NCBI GenBank assembly: GCA_910578755.1
Contig: CAJTSZ010000077.1
Coordinates: 1 to 8,453 of the forward strand
Direction: 5' to 3'
DNA length: 8,453 bases
DNA from: an uncultured Oscillospiraceae bacterium
GTDB lineage: Bacteria; Bacillota; Clostridia; Oscillospirales; Ruminococcaceae
Made by a program: the position numbers and the translations under genes. Below are positions 1-6,217 of this stretch, one piece after another; position 1 is the first letter of the stretch, and each line of letters starts with the position of its first letter. The notes beneath the pieces were generated by a model that was not told the DNA's origin, did not search any database, and was given only the letters and a program-made list of their open reading frames with translations.

Positions 1-16
1 AACCGGCGAAGTCGCC

Positions 17-70
17 AATTATACCATTCACACGCTGTGTTCATGGTATAATAACAGCCGTTTATTTATA
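17..70. repeat. Palindromic intergenic element, copy A
   Basis: The arms ATTATACCAT (18-27) and ATGGTATAAT (43-52) form a perfect 10-bp inverted repeat. Its loop carries a second small stem, CACA/TGTG. Directly after it is a second, imperfect hairpin (TATAATAAC at 48-56 against GTTTATTTATA at 60-70). The same two-hairpin layout recurs at 8062-8120 and 8168-8222. The right arm contains TGGTATAAT, a perfect extended -10 box, and the left arm carries the same box on the other strand. A short hairpin, GGCGA/TCGCC (4-15), lies just upstream. Confidence 0.7.
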
Positions 71-103
71 AAAAATACCCCGCCTGATGGCGGGGTATTT
101 TTT
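71..103. terminator. Bidirectional Rho-independent terminator
   Basis: The arms AAAAATACCCCGCC and GGCGGGGTATTTTT flank a TGAT loop. The stem is G+C-rich and followed by T on both strands, so it can stop transcripts running rightward from beyond the window edge as well as the leftward MGMT-family transcript. A small A/T hairpin (TTATTGT/ACAATAA, 102-118) sits beside it. Confidence 0.88.
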
Positions 104-154
104 ATTGTGAAACAATAAAAAGCTGATATGCAGGCAGATATGGGTTATAACGAA

Positions 155-186
155 GCAAGTTTTGCTGGCAAAGCCAAAAAACTTGC
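155..186. repeat. Intergenic hairpin, GCAAGTTTT type
   Basis: The outer arms GCAAGTTTT (155-163) and AAAAACTTGC (177-186) pair, and an inner GGC-AAA-GCC closes the stem with a small bulge. No T run follows on the rightward strand. The hairpin lies downstream of the MGMT-family gene and resembles the hairpin at 759-781. It could be a weak terminator or an intergenic repeat. Confidence 0.5.
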
Positions 187-248
187 AAGGGGCGCTTACA
201 GGCTTCCCTTTTGCACAAATGTTTTGCGCCCTGCTGCCTTTTGCTGCT

Positions 249-560
249 TTATTCCCCATCCCACTGAAAACGCTTCATATCCACAGTGCCGTTGGCCCGA
301 AATGTTACACCTTCCGCTTCAAGGCGTTTTCGCTGCTCCGGCCAGCCTGGGGCCAGCCGCCCGGCCGCATTCACTACCCTGTGGCAGGGGTAGCTGCCAT
401 AAAGCCCTGCCCTGCTCAACACTTTTCCTACTAAACGGGCGTTATTTTCCCGCCCAATCAGGCGAGCAACTTGTCCATAGGCTGCCACCTTGCCTGGCGG
501 TATTTCCTCTACAACAGAAAGGATTTCATAAATTAAATCCTCGTCCAAAATGGTTTTCAT
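249..560 (-). CDS. MGMT-family protein (short O6-alkylguanine methyltransferase/ATL-like)
   Basis: This 103-residue protein matches the DNA-binding and active-site domain of O6-methylguanine-DNA methyltransferases. It lacks the extra N-terminal domain of Ogt and Ada, as is usual for the short MGMT-family proteins of Clostridia. The active-site motif PCHRVV is present with the acceptor cysteine at Cys59. Tyr28 in the KVAAYGQVA segment and Arg42 are at the places of the base-flipping tyrosine and finger arginine. The C-terminal QRKRLEAEGVTF segment is also typical. Alkyltransferase-like proteins that replace this cysteine by Trp or Ala only flag damage; here the cysteine is kept, so real methyl transfer is possible but not certain for so short a form. 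A GGAGG ribosome site (570-574) lies 9 bases before the ATG. No clear promoter is seen upstream. Confidence 0.9.
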   Translation of the reverse strand: MKTILDEDLIYEILSVVEEIPPGKVAAYGQVARLIGRENNARLVGKVLSRAGLYGSYPCHRVVNAAGRLAPGWPEQRKRLEAEGVTFRANGTVDMKRFQWDGE

Positions 561-865
561 TACCGCTGGCCTCCTTCTCTTTTGGAGGTGTTCAGCCGCC
601 TCCAGGCCTGTACTATTGGGCCTCCCTGGCCCAAACCCGGCCCCTTTCCTTTCACCAGAGAAAGAAAAAGGGGAAAAAGAAGCGCCGCCGGGGCTATGCC
701 CCTGGGCCCCTTCCGCAGAGCCGGTGGGAAAGGCTCCCTGCTGTTCAGTGAACGGCTACAAGTTTGCCTTTGGCAAACTTGCGAAAACTACAGCACAGAC
801 AGAAGTTATCGCAAGTTCTCAAAGCGACCTTGATGCCAATTCAGCGGTTACCCCGCTGAATCGCG
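561..865. other. G+C-rich intergenic region with several hairpins
   Basis: I see no convincing gene here; the open frames lack ribosome sites and protein-like composition. It holds a series of inverted repeats: TTGGGCC/GGCCCAA (616-634), CCCCTTTCCTTTC against GAAAGAAAAAGGGG (641-673), GGGGC-TAT-GCCCC (690-702) and a perfect 10-bp hairpin at 759-781. The stretch separates the stop of the leftward lipoprotein gene from the start of the MGMT-family gene. None of the hairpins is followed by a clear T run on the minus strand, so whether the two genes are cotranscribed is open. Confidence 0.55.
759..781. repeat. Perfect 10-bp hairpin downstream of the lipoprotein gene
   Basis: CAAGTTTGCC (759-768) and GGCAAACTTG (772-781) pair perfectly over a TTT loop. 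The hairpin lies 85 bases past the stop of the leftward lipoprotein gene, where a terminator would be expected, but has no T tract on that strand. Its sequence resembles the hairpin at 155-186. Confidence 0.55.
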
Positions 866-1588
866 CTACACTGACTGCGGAAGACTATAGCTTTCCACCA
901 ACCATTTCTCATCCACATTTACAATGGTAAATCCACACACACATACCCATGGTCCTACGTCAGGCTCTCCTCTATGGAATGTACATTCCGCTTCCAGCAC
1001 TATTTTGTCCTCTGTAACCTCCACAGCCTTCATATCTGAAAGGGCGTAGGCAAAGAGCAAACCTGTTTTGTAGGACGCTATGTGGTATATTTTCCCATCT
1101 TCCCTTCGGATAATCAAATTGCCCTCTCCACCTAGTGACGCCTGCTCCAGCTGTGCAATCCCTGCTGGAGTGAAAATATCTTCCACCACCTCTTGGTAGT
1201 TCAATATCTCCAAAGACTGCTGCACCCTATACCCTTCCAAATGTACCTCGGAACCTGTGGTCTGGAACATTGTGTCACTCTTCTCCTCGGAGTAAACAGC
1301 GCTGGCACAGTACCACAGGTCAATGGTAATTTCACTGATATCCTGGCCGTTATAATCCAAAATTTTAATATGGGAATAATCCCCTTCCTGCCAATGAAAG
1401 TGCATGTCAATGGGATAGCGCACCTTGTAGCCCGTGGGCAAAACCTCCTGTCGCGTTTTTTCTTTACCCTCTTCTCTGCTGGGTGCCAACTCCTGGGGAA
1501 CATCCAGTGCCTGCTGTGTTGTACAGGCTGCCATTGTTACAGTTAGGATAATCTCCGCCAATCCAACTAAAAGCCGTGTTTTTTGCAT
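866..1588 (-). CDS. Putative lipoprotein of unknown function, downstream of ptsI
   Basis: This 240-residue protein begins with a basic/hydrophobic leader and the lipobox TMAAC with Cys22, so it is probably cleaved by signal peptidase II and anchored on the outer face of the membrane. Residues 23-50 are a charged, linker-like stretch rich in Glu, Lys and Gln. The rest is a mixed alpha/beta domain with no motif I can assign firmly. The order of elements (IFTPAGIAQLEQ, IIRREDGKIYHI, a beta hairpin, then a final FTIVNVDEKWLVESY strand) is loosely like the IseA/NTF2-like lipoproteins of Clostridia; that is a weak structural guess. It starts 16 bases after the ptsI stop and so is probably the second gene of that operon. 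Its own ribosome site is poor (GAGAG near 1597-1601), which suggests translation coupled to ptsI. Confidence 0.8.
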   Translation of the reverse strand: MQKTRLLVGLAEIILTVTMAACTTQQALDVPQELAPSREEGKEKTRQEVLPTGYKVRYPIDMHFHWQEGDYSHIKILDYNGQDISEITIDLWYCASAVYSEEKSDTMFQTTGSEVHLEGYRVQQSLEILNYQEVVEDIFTPAGIAQLEQASLGGEGNLIIRREDGKIYHIASYKTGLLFAYALSDMKAVEVTEDKIVLEAECTFHRGEPDVGPWVCVCGFTIVNVDEKWLVESYSLPQSV

Positions 1589-1604
1589 TGTTTTTCGCTC
1601 TCTT

Positions 1605-3263
1605 TTACAGCGCTGTTTTTACATTCCCGCCCCCCTCGGCTACTGCCTTGCGCACTGCGTCCCGGATTTCGGGAAGGCTGTAAGGCGGCACGGAAATTTC
1701 CTCTATCCCCAGCTGCAACAAGGATTCTACCAACGTTTCCTCTGCGGCGGCGTCCCCGCAAAGGCCAATCCACTTGCCGGCTTGGCGCGCGCTTTGGGCC
1801 GCCATAGCAATGAGCTGCAATACTGCCGGGTGGGCGGCGGAATAAATATTGGCCACAGACTCATTCATTCGGTCCGCTGCCAGGGTGTACTGGGTGAGGT
1901 CGTTAGTACCAACGCTGAAAAAGTCTACCATTTGGGCCAGTTGGGAACTGATTAGAGCTGCGGCCGGGGTTTCTATCATAATCCCCCACTGGATATCTGT
2001 AGCATAGGCCAGCCCTTCCCGGGCCAGCTGCTCCTTGGCCTGGGTTACCAGAGCCATCGCCTGTTCCACTTCCCAAGTGCAGGTTACCATGGGGAACATC
2101 ACTGCCAGCCTGCCATAAACCGAAGCCCGCAGCAAAGCCCGCAGCTGGGCCAAAAATGGCCCCTTGTTCCGTAAGCATAGCCGCAGGCCGCGGCTGCCCA
2201 AGGAGGGGTTGGCCTCTTTTTCCTGGGAAAGGAAGGCGGCCTGCTTATCGGAGCCAAGGTCATAGGTGCGCACCACTACCTGGCGGCCCTGCATCCGCAG
2301 CAGTATGGCTTTATAGTCCAAAAACTGCTGCTCCTCTGTTGGCCAGTGCTTCTCCTCCATGTAAAAATATTCTGTACGCAACAGGCCAATGCCATCGCAA
2401 CCGTTAGTAAGGGCCTCCTCCACATCGGCCATGGCGCCAATGTTGGCGCAAACCTGTATCCGCTTGCCGTCCGCCGTTTTGTTTTCTTTGTCCTTCAGCT
2501 TTTGCAGTTCTTCCCTCCGGCGCTGATTGGCCTGCTGCCTTTCCCGGTAGCCGGAAAGTACATCCGGGCTGGGTTCCACCACAATTTGGCCGGTTTCCCC
2601 ATCCAGCACAATCAGCTGGCCGTTGGCAAGCTCCTCCAGCCCCTGGGCAACCCCCACCACGGCGGGCACACCTCGGGTTCGCGCCAAAATACAGGCGTGG
2701 GAGGTTACGGAGCCCTTTTGGGTGGCAAAGGCCTTTACTTTGCTTTTATCCAAAAGCATTACGTCGCTGGGCATAATATTTTCACCGATTAAAATGGCAT
2801 CTGGCCCCAAAAGGGTAAGTTCCGGCGCATCCTGGCAGCGCAGGCCGCGGATGAGCCTATCGGAAACATCGTGAATATCCGCTATGCGCTCCCGCAGGTA
2901 TTCGTCCTCAATATCTGCAAAGGCTTTTTCAAAGGCACATTCCACCTGGTACACGGCGTACTCTGCATTCACCCGCTGCTCGGTAATATACTGGACAATT
3001 TCCCGGATATAGTCCGGGTCCTCCAGCATGGCAGTATGTATTTTAAATATCATGGCTTCGTTTTCGCCCATAGCGCCCCGGGCGTGCTGGTACAGTTCCT
3101 CCAAGGCGGCAAAGGCTTTTTGCCGCGCGCCAAAAAAGCGTTCCACTTCCCGCTGGGGGTCGGTAACGGGGATACAGACCGGTGTTTGGGGCGGAGGGGC
3201 CATGCGCACTACCCTGCCAATGGCAATACCCTTTGAGGCGCCTATACCTCTGAGTATTTTCAT
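1605..3263 (-). CDS. ptsI: Phosphoenolpyruvate-protein phosphotransferase (Enzyme I of the PTS)
   Basis: This cytoplasmic enzyme takes phosphate from phosphoenolpyruvate and passes it to HPr, the first step of PTS sugar uptake. It has 552 residues, within the usual range. The N-terminal HPr-binding domain (about 4-126) is followed by the swivelling phosphohistidine domain with TSHACILAR and the phosphorylated His189. The C-terminal PEP-binding barrel (about 253-545) carries GLLRTEY (Arg296), VVVRTYD (Arg332), GIMIETPAA (Glu431), SVGTNDLTQYTLAADR (Asn454, Asp455) and GLCGDAA (Cys502). These match E. coli Enzyme I numbering residue for residue. Small departures are GSVTSH where GGRTSH is common and DLGSDK for DIGGDK; no catalytic residue is lost. 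An AGGAGGAGG ribosome site precedes the ATG. No ptsH is in the window, so HPr must be encoded elsewhere. A lipoprotein gene follows after 16 bases. Confidence 0.97.
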   Translation of the reverse strand: MKILRGIGASKGIAIGRVVRMAPPPQTPVCIPVTDPQREVERFFGARQKAFAALEELYQHARGAMGENEAMIFKIHTAMLEDPDYIREIVQYITEQRVNAEYAVYQVECAFEKAFADIEDEYLRERIADIHDVSDRLIRGLRCQDAPELTLLGPDAILIGENIMPSDVMLLDKSKVKAFATQKGSVTSHACILARTRGVPAVVGVAQGLEELANGQLIVLDGETGQIVVEPSPDVLSGYRERQQANQRRREELQKLKDKENKTADGKRIQVCANIGAMADVEEALTNGCDGIGLLRTEYFYMEEKHWPTEEQQFLDYKAILLRMQGRQVVVRTYDLGSDKQAAFLSQEKEANPSLGSRGLRLCLRNKGPFLAQLRALLRASVYGRLAVMFPMVTCTWEVEQAMALVTQAKEQLAREGLAYATDIQWGIMIETPAAALISSQLAQMVDFFSVGTNDLTQYTLAADRMNESVANIYSAAHPAVLQLIAMAAQSARQAGKWIGLCGDAAAEETLVESLLQLGIEEISVPPYSLPEIRDAVRKAVAEGGGNVKTAL

Positions 3264-3297
3264 TGTTCCTCCTCCTTTTTAGAATATTTCTATGATT

Positions 3298-3325
3298 ATT
3301 ATACATGATACCAAGAAAAAGTAAA
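3298..3325 (-). promoter_or_regulatory. Predicted ptsI promoter
   Basis: On the minus strand TATAAT (3303 to 3298) is preceded, after a 16-base spacer, by TTTACT (3325 to 3320), which matches 4 of 6 positions of TTGACA. The implied start point leaves a leader of about 27 bases carrying the strong ribosome site of ptsI. No catabolite-response element is obvious around it. Confidence 0.7.
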
Positions 3326-3403
3326 TATTTTTCTATGGAATTTGTACAGATTTTTGCAGAAAGGAGGGGGGCTTTCTTTTCTGGCTGCTGATATTGGAGC
3401 TTT

Positions 3404-3453
3404 CCTCGAAAAACCTCGAAAAACCTCATAAAACCTCGCAAAAGTATGAAAAA
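3404..3453. repeat. Phased A-tract decamer tandem repeat
   Basis: Two perfect units CCTCGAAAAA (3404-3413, 3414-3423) are followed by CCTCATAAAA (3424-3433), CCTCGCAAAA (3434-3443) and a degenerate GTATGAAAAA (3444-3453). The period is exactly 10 bases, about one helical turn, so the A tracts face the same side and should bend the DNA. It lies about 80-130 bases upstream of the ptsI -35 box and about 215 bases upstream of the regulator -35 box. The rest of the gap (3326-3668) holds only a weak hairpin at 3502-3527 (GTGTG/CACAC core) and no supportable gene. Confidence 0.75.
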
Positions 3454-3668
3454 GAGGCGGGACAGGGGGCTTTGGTGGTGAAATTTGCCTAATATTTTCC
3501 AGTTTTTTGTGTGAGCCACACCAAAACACGAAAAACCGGGCAGGCGAAGCTCCCCCCAACCTTGGGCACTGCCTTTGGCGGCGGTTTGCAGGCAGATATT
3601 TGCTTAATTTTAGCGTTTTAGTAAAATATAGTAATCTGCTATAGGTGGCGGGAGTTTTTAGGATGATA

Positions 3669-3696
3669 TTGTAAAAAAAGTTAAATAGTATATAAT
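3669..3696 (+). promoter_or_regulatory. Predicted promoter of the XRE/TPR regulator
   Basis: TTGTAA (3669-3674, 4 of 6 matches to TTGACA), a 16-base spacer and a perfect TATAAT (3691-3696). The expected start point near 3703 is too close to the ATG at 3707 for normal translation, which supports the ATG at 3731 as the real start of the regulator. Confidence 0.72.
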
Positions 3697-3730
3697 ATAA
3701 GGGAAAATGCTTTTACAGAGGGGTCCAACC

Positions 3731-4654
3731 ATGAACATGATACATATTGGAGAGGTATTGCACAGAAGGAGATGCGAATTAGGCTATTCCCAGGAGTTTG
3801 TTGCCCAGGGCATTTGTGAAACCGCCACCCTTTCCCGCATAGAAAACGGTGTATGCACGCCCAGCAAAAGCAAGATGGAAGCGTTAATGCAGCGGTTGGG
3901 GCTGTACGGGGAAAAATATGTGGCTTATGTAAGCAAAAGCGACATAGAAAGCGACCGCCTGCGGGAGGAAATTATACATTGCAACTCCATGAAGCTATTT
4001 GAAAAAGGCCTTTTAAAGTTGGAGCAGTTGAAATCCATTACTTCACCAAAAGACCACCTGATGCAGCAATTTATTCTGCGCTCCCAGGTAATTTTAGGGA
4101 AAATGGAAAATGGCATCCATGTAAGCTATTCCCCGGAAAAACAATTAGCGCTGCTTTTGCAGGCAGCGCACTTGACTATGCCTCATTTTGACATCAATTC
4201 CTTACAACATGGCCTTTTAATGAAGGATGAGATTAAAATAATCAATCAGATTGCTGTGTTATACTCGGAAAAGGGAGAACATACACAAGCTATTAACATT
4301 TACCGCAATCTGCTGAAAAATATTGACACCCATTGTTACAGCATAGAGGAACTATGCACCCTAATATCAATGATTACATACAACTATTCCCGTTTGCTGT
4401 GTTTGGAAAAAAAGCCTATGGAAGCCTTAATTTTGGCAGAAAAAGGGCGGCACCTTTGTATTGTTTATAACCGCCACCAAATGCTGCCAGGGCTTTTGGT
4501 GGTGATGGCAGACTGTTACTGTCAACTGGGAGAAATTGAAAAAAGCCACCAGTTGTTTTTACAGTCCTACTATACTTATTTGGCAACGGACGACAAGTAC
4601 AATGCCCAGGTGGTAAAGGAACACTGCCAAGAATTGCTTGGGTTGGAAATTTAG
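3731..4654 (+). CDS. XRE-type HTH regulator with TPR-like C-terminus (RRNPP-like, putative peptide receptor)
   Basis: This 307-residue protein starts with an XRE-family helix-turn-helix (about residues 5-58). The segment around YSQEFVAQGICETATLSRIE has the pattern typical of Rgg, PlcR and NprR-like regulators. The remaining 240 residues are almost wholly helical, with TPR-like pairs such as AVLYSEKGEHTQAINIYRNLL and ADCYCQLGEIEKSHQLFLQSY. In that family the TPR part binds a small imported signalling peptide. I chose ATG 3731 because GAGGGG (3718-3723) lies 7 bases before it; the ATG at 3707 would start 8 residues earlier almost at the transcript start. Its stop codon overlaps by 4 bases the stop of the convergent small exported peptide gene. 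This layout, with the inverted repeat at 4918-4960, suggests a receptor, peptide and operator set. The HTH call is firm; peptide binding is inference. Confidence 0.85.
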   Translation: MNMIHIGEVLHRRRCELGYSQEFVAQGICETATLSRIENGVCTPSKSKMEALMQRLGLYGEKYVAYVSKSDIESDRLREEIIHCNSMKLFEKGLLKLEQLKSITSPKDHLMQQFILRSQVILGKMENGIHVSYSPEKQLALLLQAAHLTMPHFDINSLQHGLLMKDEIKIINQIAVLYSEKGEHTQAINIYRNLLKNIDTHCYSIEELCTLISMITYNYSRLLCLEKKPMEALILAEKGRHLCIVYNRHQMLPGLLVVMADCYCQLGEIEKSHQLFLQSYYTYLATDDKYNAQVVKEHCQELLGLEI

Positions 4655-4848
4655 TGAACATCTATTATGGAGCCGGGCAAAGCATCTTCACAGGGAGAAA
4701 TTCCAATCTCCGCACTTTCATCAACATTTCCACTGCTTTCTGCAACCACTACATTGTTGGAGGCGGCGCTTGCTTCCACAGGGTTTATTTTCCAATTTAC
4801 TTGTACTGCCGCCAACAGGCACAGGGTAATAGCAATTAGTTTTTTCAT
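4651..4848 (-). CDS. Small exported peptide, candidate signalling pro-peptide
   Basis: This 65-residue product has a clear signal peptide: MKK, a hydrophobic core (residues 4-17) and possible cleavage near VEASAA (26-29). The predicted mature part is acidic, with one cysteine (Cys53) in GISPCEDALPGS and the end IIDVH. AAGGAGA lies about 6 bases upstream of the ATG, which supports this start; the open frame continues upstream to 5133 but that part has no gene character. The gene converges on the regulator and the two stop codons overlap by 4 bases, so no terminator separates them and their transcripts must be partly antisense. Size and build recall the precursors of PapR and Phr peptides, whose C-terminal residues signal through RRNPP receptors. 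It could instead be an unrelated small secreted protein. No homologue is recognised by eye. Confidence 0.75.
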   Translation of the reverse strand: MKKLIAITLCLLAAVQVNWKINPVEASAASNNVVVAESSGNVDESAEIGISPCEDALPGSIIDVH

Positions 4849-4891
4849 TGTTATTCTCCTTTTACTTTTATTTTGTGCGCACGTTAATGTC

Positions 4892-4920
4892 ATTATACCT
4901 CTTAATTTGGGGAAACACCA
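4892..4920 (-). promoter_or_regulatory. Predicted promoter of the small peptide gene
   Basis: A perfect TATAAT is read on the minus strand (4897 to 4892), implying a start near 4885 and a leader of about 37 bases before the ATG at 4848. With a 17-base spacer the -35 position (4920 to 4915) reads TGGTGT, a very poor match. The outer end of the 18-bp inverted repeat touches this position. A good -10, a bad -35 and an adjoining palindrome fit a promoter that needs an activator. Confidence 0.6.
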
Positions 4921-4960
4921 TATAATCTCAGGTAATAAAAATTTACCTGAGATTATATGG
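4918..4960. promoter_or_regulatory. Perfect 18-bp inverted repeat, candidate operator
   Basis: CCATATAATCTCAGGTAA (4918-4935) and its exact complement (4943-4960) flank a 7-base A/T spacer. The repeat lies between the leftward peptide gene and the rightward secreted hydrolase gene, next to the -35 position of the peptide promoter. There is no T run after either arm, so it is not a normal terminator. Each arm also contains TATAAT facing inward, without matching -35 boxes. The best reading is a binding site for a dimeric regulator, probably the one at 3731-4654; that assignment is inference. Confidence 0.65.
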
Positions 4961-4980
4961 CGTTCTATTATTTTCCATGT

Positions 4981-5022
4981 TATGCTGGTATTAAAGATAA
5001 AAAGCGCGCGACTTTCTATTTT
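4981..5022 (+). promoter_or_regulatory. Conserved upstream block, copy 1
   Basis: TATGCTGG (4981-4988) is followed by a 31-base segment (4992-5022) that begins TAAAGATAAAAAGCGC and ends GACTTTCTATTTT. The same arrangement occurs at 7139-7179 with one base changed in the 31. It ends 37 bases before the start codon at 5060, in promoter position. No good TTGACA/TATAAT pair is visible inside, so it may bind an activator or an alternative sigma factor. Confidence 0.7.
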
Positions 5023-5059
5023 AATTACAAATAATAGTAAAAACGAAAGGGGTGTATTT

Positions 5060-6163
5060 ATGAGAAAGTTTTTAAGTTTTCTTATAAGCATTAGCTTATT
5101 AACCACATTTTCTGTTACTGGATTTGCTGACAATGAAGTATTAGATTCCGAACCATCGGCAGAGGACTTCTATGGTACTGAACGCGAGTTCAATTTTGAT
5201 GAAACCGCCCCAGTAGACAGAGCAGCTTTTTATGCTGAAGATGGTGATACTGTATGGTATTTTGGGGATGATATTTTTATTTTGCACAAGGACAAAGAAA
5301 TCATTAAACAGAACGCACTGACTGGTGAAGCTGAAACAATTTATTCTGATGCAGGCACTTTGGATGATGTGTACCTTGAGCCTGAAATGGCATATATTAT
5401 GAAAGGACATACAATTTATCGTTTGCACATTCCAAGCCGCACTATGGAAGAAGTTTTCCATGATGAACTTCTTAAAGACATGTTTCCTATCTCCAACAAT
5501 AAATTTAGAGTAAGTCTTACAAGTCCAAAATGGCTTCATTATTTGGAAGAAACAGGTGACAACGAAAATACAGTTGGTATTCCTGAACTTGACCTGTACA
5601 TTGTAGATTTGCTTACAGGAGAGAAGACTCCCACTCTTGGGTACCGCGGCACTGAAACCTCAAAGCTGCCAAAAGCAGTTTCAACCGGTTCTTATGGTTC
5701 TGGTACCTATTTTACTAAAAATGGAAAAGCATGCAATGCTGCAGGCAGTTTAAAATGCCATACTAATGATAATTGCACATGGGATGCCAACAGCCCCAAC
5801 GCAGCACTATGCAACTGTAAGATTTATGGCAGTGCTATTCAGTGTATGGGCTACGCAAAATATATATATGCCCAGAATGTTGGCGGTTCTTGGGGCAATA
5901 AAGAAGATTTCAGCTATCAGAACACCAACAGCGAACAGCGTAAAGACGCAGAGAAAAGATTAAAGGAATTGGTTGAAAGCCTTCCAGTTGGTGCACATAT
6001 CCGACTTCGCGGAACACACTCTGTAGCCGTTACAGGAACAGACAGCACTGGCTTTACAGTTATTCAGGCAAATGCAGACGGCCTTAATTGTAAAGTAACA
6101 ACTGGTTCCTATACTTATGCAGATCTTGTTACCGGTGGAAAATCTATTTCTGTAAACAGATAA
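5060..6163 (+). CDS. Secreted protein: propeller-like N-terminal domain plus CHAP/papain-like Cys-His hydrolase domain
   Basis: This 367-residue protein has a signal peptide (1-23, likely cut after GFA). Residues about 55-190 are short beta strands of the kind found in propeller-like extracellular domains (VWYFGDDIFIL, AYIMKGHTIYRLHI, LDLYIVDLLTG). Residues about 222-367 resemble a CHAP/NlpC-type cysteine hydrolase: IQCMGYAKYI with the probable nucleophile Cys262, then GTHSVAVTG with His320 and a following VIQAN strand with Asn338 as possible third residue. Such domains usually cut peptidoglycan or peptides; the substrate here is unknown. Extra cysteines (225, 233, 239, 251, 253, 344) may form disulfides. 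AAAGGGG lies before ATG 5060, which also starts the signal peptide; the frame's upstream extension to 4667 lies opposite the peptide gene and is rejected. The next gene follows after 54 bases. The domain call is by motif only. Confidence 0.8.
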   Translation: MRKFLSFLISISLLTTFSVTGFADNEVLDSEPSAEDFYGTEREFNFDETAPVDRAAFYAEDGDTVWYFGDDIFILHKDKEIIKQNALTGEAETIYSDAGTLDDVYLEPEMAYIMKGHTIYRLHIPSRTMEEVFHDELLKDMFPISNNKFRVSLTSPKWLHYLEETGDNENTVGIPELDLYIVDLLTGEKTPTLGYRGTETSKLPKAVSTGSYGSGTYFTKNGKACNAAGSLKCHTNDNCTWDANSPNAALCNCKIYGSAIQCMGYAKYIYAQNVGGSWGNKEDFSYQNTNSEQRKDAEKRLKELVESLPVGAHIRLRGTHSVAVTGTDSTGFTVIQANADGLNCKVTTGSYTYADLVTGGKSISVNR

Positions 6164-6217
6164 GCAGCATTTGCATTGTTATCCGTAACAACCTTTGGCT
6201 GAAAGGGGGAAAAGAAG

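Noticed and set aside
128..751. 207-codon open frame on the plus strand opposite the MGMT-family gene
   Set aside because: It is antisense to a clear conserved protein, has no ribosome site, and continues into a G+C-rich hairpin region with low-complexity Lys/Arg and Pro content.
2346..2792. 148-codon plus-strand frame inside ptsI
   Set aside because: It is a shadow of the conserved ptsI reading frame on the other strand, with no ribosome site or recognisable domain.
3404..3453. CRISPR or replication-origin iterons
   Set aside because: Units of 10 bases with no spacers and no replication or cas gene nearby. A phased bend is a simpler explanation.
3299..3559. 86-codon minus-strand frame upstream of ptsI
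   Set aside because: It covers the ptsI promoter and the decamer repeat, has no ribosome site, and its composition is not protein-like.
129..3599. 13-base match TGCAGGCAGATAT at 129-141 and 3587-3599
   Set aside because: A single shared 13-mer is expected by chance at about this level in 8.4 kb, and flanks do not match.
3707..3730. Earlier ATG for the regulator
   Set aside because: It lies about 4 bases from the predicted transcript start and lacks a properly spaced ribosome site. ATG 3731 has GAGGGG at normal spacing and starts just before the HTH.
4918..4960. Terminator for the regulator or peptide transcript
   Set aside because: The stem is A/T-rich, no T run follows either arm, and it lies upstream of both flanking gene starts rather than after a stop.
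4667..5059. N-terminal extension of the secreted hydrolase frame
   Set aside because: It runs antisense through the peptide gene and the inverted repeat. The internal ATG at 5060 has a ribosome site and begins a proper signal peptide.
4849..5133. N-terminal extension of the small exported peptide
   Set aside because: It crosses the inverted repeat and the upstream gene's promoter. The ATG at 4848 has AAGGAGA before it and starts the signal peptide.
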